From DATKHR01 sp036557365 (GTDB lineage Bacteria; Acidobacteriota; Vicinamibacteria; Vicinamibacterales; CAVVIG01), in assembly GCA_036557365.1 (NCBI GenBank), contig DATBHR010000077.1:124001-188000 (forward strand): DNA of 64,000 bases, given 5' to 3'. Numbering within the stretch: the first letter of the stretch is position 1; every line of letters starts with the position of its first letter. Below the pieces are notes generated by a model. It saw only the letters and a list, made by a program, of their open reading frames with translations. It was not told where the DNA came from and did not search any database. This document shows, in pieces, positions 54,087-62,805 of the stretch. The translations under genes and the position numbers were made by a program.

Positions 54087-55432
54087 AACGCGCCGTTGGT
54101 TCGCGCGTCGCTCGCGCCCAGCGTCTGCACGCGGATGGACGACTCGGCCGAGCCGCCGCTCGTCCACGCGAGCACGACGCTCCGTCCCGCAGCCGCCAGC
54201 GTGGGATACACGCCTGGCCCGGTGACTGGCAGCGCCGGCAGTCGGTGGAACTGCGGCTGCCCCGTCGAGCCGACTGTCGCCGTTGCGACCGCGATGCGCC
54301 GCGCGCCTCCGGTCGACTCGTCCCACGCGGCGACGAGCGTGCCATCGGCTGTCATGACGAGCCGCGGGTGATGCGGCACGCCTTCGGTTGGCAGGCGCTG
54401 GCGCGGCGTGAATCGGTTCCCGTCGTCGGACATCGCGTAAAAGATGCCGATCGTCGGCTCGCCGCTCTTCTCTCCGGCGACCAGCGTCGGCCACGCGAGG
54501 TGCACACGCTTCTTGCCGTCCACCGCCATGCTCGGCCCATCGTCCGGGCAGCCTTCGAGCATCCAGCGATCTTCGCTGACGCGTAGCGGCGCGCTGAACG
54601 TCCGGCCGTCGTCGCGCGACATCGAGAACGCCATGTCCCGGAGATTTCCGGGATACACATGTCGCCAGGCCGCAAAGATCGTGTTGCCGCTGCTGGCGAG
54701 CGCCGTTTTGCAGCAGTAGCACACGCCGCCGGTAATCGCCTTCGGCGCAACGGACGCATCGAGCGTCGCGAAGAACAGCTTCGATTTCTGCGCCATCGCC
54801 ACGCCGTCAGGCTTGTCCGCGCTTGCGTGCTGGTGATGCGACGCGGCCATGCCAGGGTCGCTCGCGAGCTCGCGGTGATCGAGCCACACGACGGCGACGC
54901 GGCCGGAGGACTCGACGTTGGCCGCTTCCCATCCGCGGTTGCCCGCGGCATCTGAACCGGGCACGAGCGTCGACGCCGAAAACGATCGTCCGCCGTCGGT
55001 GGACGAAGCTTGCCGAAGCTCCGTTCCTTGCGCGCCTTTGAGCGTCCAGACGACGACGATGCCCGGCTCGCCGTTCGGTCGCCGCACGAGACCGATCTGC
55101 GGAGGCTGTTCGCCGTTCAACCGGGCGGTGCCGACCGCGTCGTTGACACGAACGGGCGATCCGAACGTCTTGCCGCCATCCCGGCTCGTGGCGACGAACA
55201 CGTCCGTCGCGCCGTCGGGAAGCGCTCCGCTCCACGCGATCGCGACGAACGATCCGTCCGCGGCAATCGACGGCGTCGCGTTGGCGCGGCCCTGAACACC
55301 AAGCGTCAGGCCGGCGTGAGTCGGACCGAGGAGGCCTGCGGACAACGTCGCACTGAGACTGAGAACCATCACACCTGCAAACGTGCCGGGACGACGGATG
55401 ATGAGATCGACGAGATCGACGAGACGCTTCAT
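54083..55432 (-). CDS. Secreted BNR-repeat (sialidase-like) protein with CYCC motif
   Basis: 449 residues from ATG 55432 (GAGG 7 nt upstream). N-terminal membrane/signal segment (GTFAGVMVLSLSATLSAG). The mature protein has BNR/Asp-box blades (ATSRDGGKTFGSPV, SSTDGGRSFSAST, SMSRDDGRTFSAPL) as in exo-sialidases, but an unusual GGVCYCCKTALASS segment near residue 236 and EDRWMLEGCPDDGPSMAV further on, plus HHQHASADKP. The Cys and His sites look like metal or redox sites rather than glycosidase residues. It lies in the metal locus. Confidence 0.82.
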   Translation of the reverse strand: MKRLVDLVDLIIRRPGTFAGVMVLSLSATLSAGLLGPTHAGLTLGVQGRANATPSIAADGSFVAIAWSGALPDGATDVFVATSRDGGKTFGSPVRVNDAVGTARLNGEQPPQIGLVRRPNGEPGIVVVWTLKGAQGTELRQASSTDGGRSFSASTLVPGSDAAGNRGWEAANVESSGRVAVVWLDHRELASDPGMAASHHQHASADKPDGVAMAQKSKLFFATLDASVAPKAITGGVCYCCKTALASSGNTIFAAWRHVYPGNLRDMAFSMSRDDGRTFSAPLRVSEDRWMLEGCPDDGPSMAVDGKKRVHLAWPTLVAGEKSGEPTIGIFYAMSDDGNRFTPRQRLPTEGVPHHPRLVMTADGTLVAAWDESTGGARRIAVATATVGSTGQPQFHRLPALPVTGPGVYPTLAAAGRSVVLAWTSGGSAESSIRVQTLGASDARTNGAF

Positions 55433-55543
55433 ATGAAAACCTCGCGCTGCATGATCAATTCCCGACGCGGCTCCTCGAGCACGCGCGGCGCAGCGAATGC
55501 GCAGCAACTTCCCGATGGATCGACGCGTCGACTTCGAAACCGA
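55433..55543. other. Short gap, nothing recognised
   Basis: 111 bp between two leftward genes; only the Shine-Dalgarno of the BNR gene is evident. Confidence 0.5.
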
Positions 55544-55900
55544 TTAGCGGCGAGGCGGGGGCAGATCAGGACGAGCAGTCGCGTCGATGGGAGTCACGAC
55601 GACACGCTCGTGGAGTTCACGAGGCGCGAAAGGTATTACCAGCTTTGTCGCGGATGGCTGGATGCCCTTCCCTTCCGCTATCGACAGGAGCACGAAATCC
55701 GCACGGGGACAGGCGTTCCGCATCTTGCATGTACCATGGTCCGCGCTCGGATGATGCAATGGACAGCTCTGTCCCTGGTCGGCGCAACAGTCGTCGAAGA
55801 GGCCGAAAGCGGCAAGGGTCGCGCCGCCGCCAAGTCCCGCGACGCGGGCGGCGAACCATAGCATGACGAGCCACGAGAGCCTCTGGCGGACGATCCGCAT
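55544..55900 (-). CDS. Second Cys/His-rich small secreted protein, related to 50686-51087
   Basis: 118 residues from ATG 55900 (an upstream ATG at 55927 is possible). A hydrophobic N-terminal segment (LSWLVMLWFAARVAGLGGGA) precedes DDCCADQGQSCPLHH, DHGTCKMRNACPRAD and a hydrophobic stretch FVLLSIAEGKG. The ligand order matches the small protein upstream of the TonB receptor. It precedes the BNR gene on the same strand, 111 nt away. Start codons of this gene and the divergent barrel share one CATG. Confidence 0.6.
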   Translation of the reverse strand: MRIVRQRLSWLVMLWFAARVAGLGGGATLAAFGLFDDCCADQGQSCPLHHPSADHGTCKMRNACPRADFVLLSIAEGKGIQPSATKLVIPFAPRELHERVVVTPIDATARPDLPPPRR

Positions 55901-57080
55901 GCGTATCTTCAGCTTAGCATGCGTCATCGCGGCGTTCGGCCTGTGCCTGGCGCCCGCCGGCGCGTTCGCACAGGACACGCCCTCGCCGACGTGGGCGTGG
56001 TCGGCCGATGGCAACCTGTTCGTCGGCTACAACTATCAGCTGCGGAAATTCACCGACATCGACGCGTGGGAGTCGCAGAACTGGCTGATGGGCAGCGGCG
56101 AACGCCTCCTGGGCTCCGGCCGCCTCATCGTGAGCACGATGATTTCCCTCGAGCCGTTCACGATGCCGAAAGAGGGATCGCCGGAGCTGTTTCAGACGGG
56201 CGAATCGTACCAGCGGATTCCGCTCGTCAATTTCCAGCATCCGCACGATCTCGTGATGGAGCTCGGCGCGACGTATCGATTCGTCAAGCCGCGCATCACG
56301 TACATCTTCGGCGCGGACGTCGTCGGTCCCGCGACGCTCGGACCGCCCGTCTTCATGCACCGCGAGTCCGCCCGCAACAACCCGCAGGTACCGATCACGC
56401 ATCACTTCATGGATTCGACCCACGTCTCGAACGGCGTGGTGCGCGGCGGCGTGGACACGCATGGGTTCACGATCGAAGCGTCAGCGTTTCGCGGCGAGGA
56501 GCCCGACGAGAACCGGTTGAACATCGAGCGGCCTACGCTTGATTCGTGGGCGGCGCGTATCGGTTACAGGCGGGGCCCGTGGTCTGCGCAATTCTCGGGC
56601 GGGCGATTGAAGACGCCAGAATGGTTCGAACCCTACGACGAGACCCGCCTGACGGCGTCGATCGGCTACAACGGCACCATCGGCTCGAAGCGCCTCGACG
56701 CGACGCTCGCGTGGGGTGAGAACCGCGAGGACATCGTCATCAACGGCGTCTCCGACGGGTATCTGCTCGAGTGGAATCTCCAGGCGACGCCGCGGCTGGC
56801 GCTGTACGGCCGTTCCGAGATCGCACTGAAGGAGTTGTTCGGACTGGGACTGCATCCGTTCGGATTTCAGCATCCGCACATCTATTCCCATTTCGACACG
56901 CTCACGCTCGGCCTCGTTCGCGACTTCGTGACGCACCGCTGGGCGCGCATCGGCGTCGGCGGCGACGTCACGCTGTACCACATGTCGCCCGACATGTTGC
57001 AGTACTACGAAGGCTCCCGCTCCTTTCACGCCTTCGTCCGGTGGCGTCCGAACAGCACTGAGGGCTCGCACATTCACTGA
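55899..57080 (+). CDS. Outer-membrane beta-barrel protein of the metal locus
   Basis: 393 residues from ATG 55899, where a signal peptide begins (CVIAAFGLCLAPAGAFAQ); ATG 55863 is the longer alternative. The body has alternating aromatic strands (GYNYQLRKFTDIDAWESQNW, TYIFGADVVGP) and a His/Met-rich loop (PVFMHRESARNNPQ, ITHHFMDSTHVSN, FGFQHPHIYSHF). It ends HAFVRWRPNSTEGSHIH. Likely an outer-membrane channel; metal link from context and His content. Confidence 0.75.
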   Translation: MRIFSLACVIAAFGLCLAPAGAFAQDTPSPTWAWSADGNLFVGYNYQLRKFTDIDAWESQNWLMGSGERLLGSGRLIVSTMISLEPFTMPKEGSPELFQTGESYQRIPLVNFQHPHDLVMELGATYRFVKPRITYIFGADVVGPATLGPPVFMHRESARNNPQVPITHHFMDSTHVSNGVVRGGVDTHGFTIEASAFRGEEPDENRLNIERPTLDSWAARIGYRRGPWSAQFSGGRLKTPEWFEPYDETRLTASIGYNGTIGSKRLDATLAWGENREDIVINGVSDGYLLEWNLQATPRLALYGRSEIALKELFGLGLHPFGFQHPHIYSHFDTLTLGLVRDFVTHRWARIGVGGDVTLYHMSPDMLQYYEGSRSFHAFVRWRPNSTEGSHIH

Positions 57081-57214
57081 CGGCGTCGGCGCAATCGCAA
57101 CGCCTCGCGCACGCGTCCCCATTCGGATCACATTTGCTGATCGCTTATGCCTTCGGCCGCATCTGCGCGCTACAATGGGATGTTTGAGATGACGGCACCT
57201 GGCGACCAACGCCC

Positions 57215-58456
57215 ATGTCTCTTGTCGCTCTGTCCGAGCTGCTCGGCGCAACCGTGCGCGACGCCACCGGCGCCGTCCGTGGACGCGTCCGTGAAATCGC
57301 CGTCGCGCCGCAGGACCATCCGACCCGCGTCGCATACCTGATCGTCCACACTCCGGAAGGCGAACGAGCGCTCGCGACCGACGCCGTCCGGGCCGCCGCC
57401 GGCTCCTCGGTCCGCTCGGCCACCGACGTAGCTTCGTGGGCGCCGCATACCTCGTCTGACGGCGTCCTCCTGCTCAAGCGCGATCTGCTCGACCAGCAGA
57501 TCATCGACGTCCACGGCCGCAAGGTGGTTCGCGTCAACGACGTCGAAATCGAATGCACGCCCGTGAACGGGCACGTGCTGCTCGATGTGGTCGCTGTGGA
57601 CGTCGGGGCGCGTGGCGCTATTCGACGTCTCTCCAAGGGCGTCGTCCCGTCGTTCACGCTGCGCGCGCTGCTCGAACGGATTCCGCCCCGCGTCATCCCG
57701 TGGCAATTCGTCGATCTCATCGAGACGGATCCGGCGCGACGCGTCAAGCTCAAGATCGCCTACGAAGGCCTGTCGAAGCTGCACCCGGCCGACATCGCGG
57801 ACATCGTCGAGGACCTGCCGCCGGCAGAGCGCGAGGCCGTCTTCGAAACGATCGACGAAGAAGTCGCCGCTGAAACGCTCGAAGAGCTGGAGCCGGACGT
57901 CCAGGTTTCCGTCGTCGAATCGCTCGACGCCGAACGCGCGGCCGACATCGTCGAGGAGATGGATCCGGACGCGGCCGCCGACCTGCTCGGCGACCTCCCC
58001 GAGGAGCACTCGGGCCAGATCCTGAAGGAAATGGCGCCCGAGGAGCGGCAGGAGGTCACGCAGCTCCTCGAGTTCGGCGAGCACACCGCCGCCGGACGCA
58101 TGACGACGGAGTTCGTCGCGATGGACGAGATCGCCACGGTCGACGCGGCGATCGACGCGCTGAAGGCGTTCGAAGGCAGCCGCGAAGCGCTGTCGACGAT
58201 CTATCTCAAGGGACCGGGACAGAAGCTGGTGGGCGCGGTGCCGCTCGTGAAGATTGCGATCTCACAGCCGACCGTTCCGCTTTCGTCGCTGAGCGAACCG
58301 TACATCGCGTGCGCATCCGACACGCCACAGAGCGAGGTCGCCGCGCTGTTCGACAAATACAACCTCCTCACCCTCGCCGTCGTCGACGAGCACGGGCGGC
58401 TCTCCGGCATCATCACGGCGGACGACGTGATTTCGATGCTTCGGCGCGGAGACTGA
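57215..58456 (+). CDS. PRC-barrel / MgtE-N / CBS-pair cytosolic protein
   Basis: 413 residues without membrane segments. Residues 5-140: two PRC-barrel-like units (LLGATVRDATGAVRGRVREI, QIIDVHGRKVVRVNDVEIEC). Residues 180-285: MgtE N-domain superhelix (ADIADIVEDLPPAEREAVFE, DPDAAADLLGDLPEEHSGQI). C-terminus: CBS pair (MTTEFVAMDEIATVDAAIDA, YNLLTLAVVDEHGRLSGIIT). MgtE-N/CBS gate the Mg channel by sensing Mg; here they are separate and the next gene, 3 nt away, is an Nramp transporter, so it probably regulates that transporter. Confidence 0.88.
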   Translation: MSLVALSELLGATVRDATGAVRGRVREIAVAPQDHPTRVAYLIVHTPEGERALATDAVRAAAGSSVRSATDVASWAPHTSSDGVLLLKRDLLDQQIIDVHGRKVVRVNDVEIECTPVNGHVLLDVVAVDVGARGAIRRLSKGVVPSFTLRALLERIPPRVIPWQFVDLIETDPARRVKLKIAYEGLSKLHPADIADIVEDLPPAEREAVFETIDEEVAAETLEELEPDVQVSVVESLDAERAADIVEEMDPDAAADLLGDLPEEHSGQILKEMAPEERQEVTQLLEFGEHTAAGRMTTEFVAMDEIATVDAAIDALKAFEGSREALSTIYLKGPGQKLVGAVPLVKIAISQPTVPLSSLSEPYIACASDTPQSEVAALFDKYNLLTLAVVDEHGRLSGIITADDVISMLRRGD

Positions 58457-58459
58457 ACC

Positions 58460-59716
58460 GTGGCGTCATTCTTCCGCAAAGGCTGGAGCACGCGGCTCCT
58501 CGCCGTCCTCGCCGTCATCGGACCCGGATTCATCACCGCCAGCGTGGACAACGACGCGGGCGGCATCGCGACGTACTCGGTCGCGGGCGCGCAGTTCGGC
58601 TACTCGCTGCTCTGGATCATGATTCCGACGACGGTCGCGCTCGTCGTGATCCAGGAGATGTCCGCGCGCATGGGCGCGGTGACCGGCAAGGGCCTGAGCG
58701 ATTTGATCCGCGAGGAGTTCGGCTTCCGCGTCACCTTCTTCCTGATGATTGCGCTCATCGTCACGAACTTCGGCAACATCATGGCGGAGTTCGCGGGCGT
58801 CGCGAGCAGCCTCGAGCTCTTCAACGTCTCGAAGTACATCGTGATCCCGCTCTCGGCATTCCTGGTCTGGGCGCTCGTCGTCCACGGCACCTACAGCAGC
58901 GTCGAGAAGATCTTTCTGACCGCGTCGGCGTTTTACGTCGCGTACGTGCTCTCAGGCGTGCTGGCGCATCCGGACTGGAAGGCCGCGGCACTGTCCACCG
59001 TGACGCGTCCGGACAGTCTCGGATTCCGCAACTACGGCTACCTGTCGATGGTCATCGGCCTGATCGGCACGACCATCACGCCGTGGATGCAGTTCTACCT
59101 GCAGGCGTCCATCGTCGAGAAGGGCGTGACGATGCGGCAGTACAAGGCGTCTCGGCTGGACGTGATCATCGGCTGCCTGATGTCGAACATCGTCGCGTGG
59201 TTCATCATCGTCGCCTGCGCGGCGACGCTGCATTCCGCTGGGAAGTTCAGCATCGAGAGCGGCGCCGACGCGGCACAAGCGCTTCGTCCGCTTGCAGGCG
59301 AGTACGCCTACCTGCTGTTCGCGGCCGGGCTGTTCAACGCGTCGCTGTTCGCGGCATCGATTCTGCCGATCTCGACGGCGTACGCCGTCTGCGAAGGTCT
59401 CGGCTTCGAATCAGGGCTGGACAAGCGCTTCGACGAAGCGCCCGTTTTCTACTGGCTCTATACGGCGCTGATCGTGATTGGCGCGGGCGTCCTGCTGGTT
59501 CCCAGATTTCCGCTGTTCCGCGTGATGGTGTTGTCGCAGGTCGTCAACGGCGTCCTGCTGCCGTTCGTGCTCGTCTTCATGTTGTTCCTCACGAACGACC
59601 GCGAGCTCATGGGCGAGCACGTGAACTCGCGGTGGTACAACATCGTGTCGTGGGTCACCGCAGGATCGATGATCGCGCTGTCGATCGCGCTCGTGATCGC
59701 ACAAATGCGCGGTTGA
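58460..59716 (+). CDS. Nramp family divalent metal transporter
   Basis: 418 residues, about 11 membrane helices. TM1 region GPGFITASVDNDAGGIATYS has the DxxG-type metal site in a variant form (usual DPGN replaced by DNDAG), and TM6 contains the region AAGLFNASLFAASILPIST with an Ala-x-x-Met-type site altered. Nramp-related proteins transport Mn, Fe or, with DxxGD variants (NrmT), Mg. Pairing with an MgtE-N/CBS protein suggests Mg or Mn. Confidence 0.88.
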   Translation: MASFFRKGWSTRLLAVLAVIGPGFITASVDNDAGGIATYSVAGAQFGYSLLWIMIPTTVALVVIQEMSARMGAVTGKGLSDLIREEFGFRVTFFLMIALIVTNFGNIMAEFAGVASSLELFNVSKYIVIPLSAFLVWALVVHGTYSSVEKIFLTASAFYVAYVLSGVLAHPDWKAAALSTVTRPDSLGFRNYGYLSMVIGLIGTTITPWMQFYLQASIVEKGVTMRQYKASRLDVIIGCLMSNIVAWFIIVACAATLHSAGKFSIESGADAAQALRPLAGEYAYLLFAAGLFNASLFAASILPISTAYAVCEGLGFESGLDKRFDEAPVFYWLYTALIVIGAGVLLVPRFPLFRVMVLSQVVNGVLLPFVLVFMLFLTNDRELMGEHVNSRWYNIVSWVTAGSMIALSIALVIAQMRG

Positions 59717-59725
59717 TCGTCCGTG

Positions 59726-59919
59726 TCACCGAACCGACCACCACAGCGCGCCAATCCAGAACAGCTGCAGCGGCAGGCGAATCGCGAGCGGCATGGCCGG
59801 ACGGCCGCCGAGAGCGCGGTGAAGACGAACATCACCGCCAGGCCATAACGCACTGCGGACGGACTTCCGGCGAGCGCGAAGCCGAGCCACGCGATCGCCA
59901 TCACGACGAGCGGAATCAT
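59726..59919 (-). pseudogene. Frame-disrupted small membrane protein downstream of peroxiredoxin
   Basis: An ATG at 59919 follows directly on the peroxiredoxin TAG. The first frame reads MIPLVVMAIAWLGFALAG, then AVRYGLAVMFVFTALSAA, two helices. Near 59807 the sensible frame shifts to MPLAIRLPLQLFWIGALWW then SVR and a TGA at 59728-59726. The total, 194 nt, is not a multiple of three. Either a one-base deletion has broken a roughly 64-residue membrane protein, or there is a sequencing error. Confidence 0.55.
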
Positions 59920-60540
59920 CTACGCACGGATTGGATGCGCCTTCAGCCAGTCGATGACGGCCTGCGCGTGCGTGTCAGGCGGAAACACCGGATAGAACAC
60001 GTGCTGGATTTTGCCGGCGGACGCGACGAGCGTCAGTCGCTTGAGGAGCGTCATGCCTTCGACGGTGAACGTCGGCAGGCGGAGCGCACGGGCGAACGCC
60101 ATGTGCTCGTCGCTCAACACCTCGAAGGGCACTTCGAGGCGCTTGACCATTTCCTGCTGGTACGGCGTGTCCTGCACGCTCAGGCCAAAGACGTCCGTGT
60201 GGAGTTTCGCGAGGTCCTTGTGATGATCGCGGAAGCCGCAGGTTTCCGGCGTGCATCCACGCGCGCCCGGAATATCGTCCCATCCCTGCGGCAGCTGTCG
60301 ATCCGGCCGCCCGGTCATCGGGTAGATGTAGACGACCGTTCGCGGCGCGGTGGACTTCGACAGGTTGACGAGATGATTCGACGTGGACGGCAGCGCGATA
60401 TCCGGGAGCGCCATTCCAGGCAAATGACGCGCTCCGCCGTCATCCTTCGGCCGCGGCAGATTCTTCGGCAATTCGAGGTTCGTCACCTGCTGCATCGCGA
60501 GACCCAGTGGAACGCCGAGAAATGTCCGACGGTCGATCAT
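59920..60540 (-). CDS. Tat-exported peroxiredoxin/redoxin
   Basis: 206 residues. The N-terminus IDRRTFLGVPLGLAM carries a twin-arginine motif. The redoxin domain has DDIPGARGCTPETCGFRDHH with peroxidatic-type cysteines, and FEVLSDEHMAFARALRLPTF. It resembles AhpC/TSA-type alkyl hydroperoxide reductases acting outside the cytoplasm. It follows the ALDH gene on the same strand across a heptamer array. Confidence 0.85.
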   Translation of the reverse strand: MIDRRTFLGVPLGLAMQQVTNLELPKNLPRPKDDGGARHLPGMALPDIALPSTSNHLVNLSKSTAPRTVVYIYPMTGRPDRQLPQGWDDIPGARGCTPETCGFRDHHKDLAKLHTDVFGLSVQDTPYQQEMVKRLEVPFEVLSDEHMAFARALRLPTFTVEGMTLLKRLTLVASAGKIQHVFYPVFPPDTHAQAVIDWLKAHPIRA

Positions 60541-60563
60541 GTTCGTCCTCGGGTCGATTCCAA

Positions 60564-60605
60564 TTCCTAATCCCTAATCCCTAATCCCTAATCACTAATT
60601 CTCAA
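60564..60605. repeat. Heptamer tandem array (TCCCTAA units)
   Basis: Six consecutive 7-mers: TTCCTAA, three TCCCTAA, TCACTAA, TTCTCAA, ending at the base before the ALDH stop codon. It lies 23 bp upstream of the peroxiredoxin start. Confidence 0.92.
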
Positions 60606-62066
60606 CTACTGATTGAGGTCTACCCACACGCTCTTCACCTGCGTGTAGTGCTCGAGCGCGTGCATGCTCATCTCGCGGCCGAACCCGCTCTGCTTGTAGC
60701 CGCCGAACGGCGCCGCGGTGTCGTAGACGTTGTAGGTGTTGATCCACACCGTTCCCGCCTGCAGGCGCCGCGCGACATGATGCGCCTTCTTGATGTCCTT
60801 CGTCCAGACGGCGGCGGCGAGGCCGTACGAGCTGTCGTTGGCGCGGGCGATGGCTTCGTCCACGTCCGCGAACTCGATGGTCGCCAGCACCGGGCCGAAG
60901 ATCTCCTCGCGCGCAATCGTCATCGTCGGCGACACGCCATCGAAGATGGTTGGCTGCAGGAAGTAGCCCTTGCCGGTCCCGATGTCCGCGCGCTGGCCGC
61001 CAGCGACGAGCTGTGCGCCTTCTTTCTTCGCGATCTCGATGTAGCGAAGATCGGTCTCGAGCTGCTTCTTGGACGCGACGGCGCCGAGCCGCGTCTTCGG
61101 ATCCATCGGATCGCCAGGCGCCATCTTCTTCGCGCGGGCAGCCACCTTGTCGATGAACTCGTGCTTGATCGATTTGTCGACGAGCAGGCGTGAGCCCGCC
61201 GCGCACACCTCGCCCTTGCCGTAGAAGATGCCGGTCGTCGCGCCGCGCACCGCGGCATCGAGGTCGGCGTCCGGGAACACGATGTTCGGCGACTTGCCAC
61301 CGAGCTCCAGCGTGATCTTCTTCAGCGTGTCGGCGGCGCCGCGCATGATGCCGCGGCCCGTTGACGTGTCGCCGGTGAAGGCGATTTTGTCGATTCCCGG
61401 ATGTTCGACGAGCATCTGTCCAACCCGCGACCCGGGACCGGTGATCACGTTGAGAACGCCTGGCGGCAAGCCGACCTCCGCGGCGATCTCTGCCAGCGCG
61501 ATCGCCGTCAGCGGTGTCTGGCTCGCCGGCTTGATGATGACGGTGTTTCCGCACGCCAGCGCCGGCGCGACCTTCCACGCGGTGAGCAGGAGCGGAAAAT
61601 TCCACGGTACGATCGCCGCGATGACGCCGACCGGCTCGCGCAGCGTGTAGGTCAGAAAGCTGCCGCGCACCGGAATGGTCTCGCCGTGGATCTTGTCGGC
61701 CCAGCCCGCGTAGTACTGAAAGCACTCGGCCGCCGCCGGAATCTCGATCTGCCGCGCTTCGAAGATCGGCTTGCCGTTGTGCAGCGTCTCGAGCCGCGCG
61801 ATCTCGTCCGCGCGTTCCATCATCCGCTCGCCGATCTTCCAGACGAGGCGTCCGCGATCGCGCGCCGACATCTTGCCCCACGGGCCGTCCAGCGCACGAC
61901 GCGCCGCGTCCACCGCGGCATCGATGTCCGCCCGCTCGGCGGACGCGACTTCTGCGATGACATCCTCGGTCGCAGGGTTGATGACCTCGAGCGTGGCGCC
62001 GCCGGAAGCGTCGCGCCATTCGTTGTTGATGAACAGTTGCTTGCGCAGAACGGCCGTCGTCGCCAT
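60606..62066 (-). CDS. Aldehyde dehydrogenase (ALDH1-like superfamily)
   Basis: 486 residues from ATG 62066. Motifs: VPWNFPLLLTAWKVAPALA, GNTVIIKPASQTPL, FTGDTSTGRGIM, catalytic Glu in ITLELGGKSPNIVF and catalytic Cys in GKGEVCAAGSRLLV, then PFGGYKQSGFGRE. Oxidises aldehydes to acids with NAD(P). Its place between a peroxiredoxin and the boxB region makes a role in aromatic degradation possible but not shown. Confidence 0.93.
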   Translation of the reverse strand: MATTAVLRKQLFINNEWRDASGGATLEVINPATEDVIAEVASAERADIDAAVDAARRALDGPWGKMSARDRGRLVWKIGERMMERADEIARLETLHNGKPIFEARQIEIPAAAECFQYYAGWADKIHGETIPVRGSFLTYTLREPVGVIAAIVPWNFPLLLTAWKVAPALACGNTVIIKPASQTPLTAIALAEIAAEVGLPPGVLNVITGPGSRVGQMLVEHPGIDKIAFTGDTSTGRGIMRGAADTLKKITLELGGKSPNIVFPDADLDAAVRGATTGIFYGKGEVCAAGSRLLVDKSIKHEFIDKVAARAKKMAPGDPMDPKTRLGAVASKKQLETDLRYIEIAKKEGAQLVAGGQRADIGTGKGYFLQPTIFDGVSPTMTIAREEIFGPVLATIEFADVDEAIARANDSSYGLAAAVWTKDIKKAHHVARRLQAGTVWINTYNVYDTAAPFGGYKQSGFGREMSMHALEHYTQVKSVWVDLNQ

Positions 62067-62092
62067 GTGTACTCCGAACGTGATGGTGACTG

Positions 62093-62794
62093 TTATACGC
62101 TCGTGGTCTCGCCCGGCTTCAGTTCGAGAACCTTGACGCCCTTCGGTTCGACGAGAGCCCTGAACGCCGCGGGCGTTCCCGTCAGCGCCGGAAACGTTCC
62201 GTAGTGCATCGGCACGACGCTCTTCACGTTCAGAAGCTCGCATGCTTTCGCGGCCTGCCGTGGTCCCATCGTGTAGAGGTCGCCGATCGGGAGGAACGCG
62301 AGGCTTGGCGTGTACATCTCACCGATGAGACGCATGTCGCCGAAGACATCGGTGTCGCCCGCGAAGTAGATGGTCTTCCCGTCCTCGAACTTGACGATGT
62401 AGCCCGTGGCGACGCCGGTGTAGAACGTCTGCCCGCCGTCGTCGACCGAACTGCTGTGGGCGGCTGAGACCATCGTCATCGAGAGCCCCATCGCCTCGAG
62501 CGTGCCGCCGGGATTCATCGCGGTGACCTTCTGCAGTCCTTTTTTCTGGAGCCACTCGCCGAGCTCGAACGGTGCCACGACCTGCGCGCCGCTCGACCGT
62601 CCGACTGCCACAGCATCGGTCGTGTGATCGTTGTGCCCGTGTGTCAGGAGCATCAGATCGAGCTCGCCGATCTTCTTCGCCGATTCGGGCGACGAAGGGT
62701 TGCCCGTGATCCACGGATCGAAGAGGATGCGCTTGCCTTGCGGCGACTTCAGCAGGAACGTCGCGTGACCGAGCCAGGTGATGGAAAGAGACAT
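62093..62794 (-). CDS. UPF0173 metal-dependent hydrolase (beta-lactamase fold)
   Basis: 233 residues. Metal ligands: ITWLGHATFLL (His), LLTHGHNDHTTDA (HxHxDH), GDTDVFGDM and VVPMHYGTFPAL. Length and blocks match UPF0173. Start ATG 62794 at the family N-terminus. Between ALDH and boxB on the same strand; function unknown. Confidence 0.92.
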   Translation of the reverse strand: MSLSITWLGHATFLLKSPQGKRILFDPWITGNPSSPESAKKIGELDLMLLTHGHNDHTTDAVAVGRSSGAQVVAPFELGEWLQKKGLQKVTAMNPGGTLEAMGLSMTMVSAAHSSSVDDGGQTFYTGVATGYIVKFEDGKTIYFAGDTDVFGDMRLIGEMYTPSLAFLPIGDLYTMGPRQAAKACELLNVKSVVPMHYGTFPALTGTPAAFRALVEPKGVKVLELKPGETTSV

Positions 62795-62805
62795 AACGAA
62801 TTTTT

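Noticed and set aside
57134..57176. Sigma-70 promoter before the MgtE-N gene (TACAAT at 57171)
   Set aside because: The -10 is good but the only TTG-like -35 is 31 bp away.
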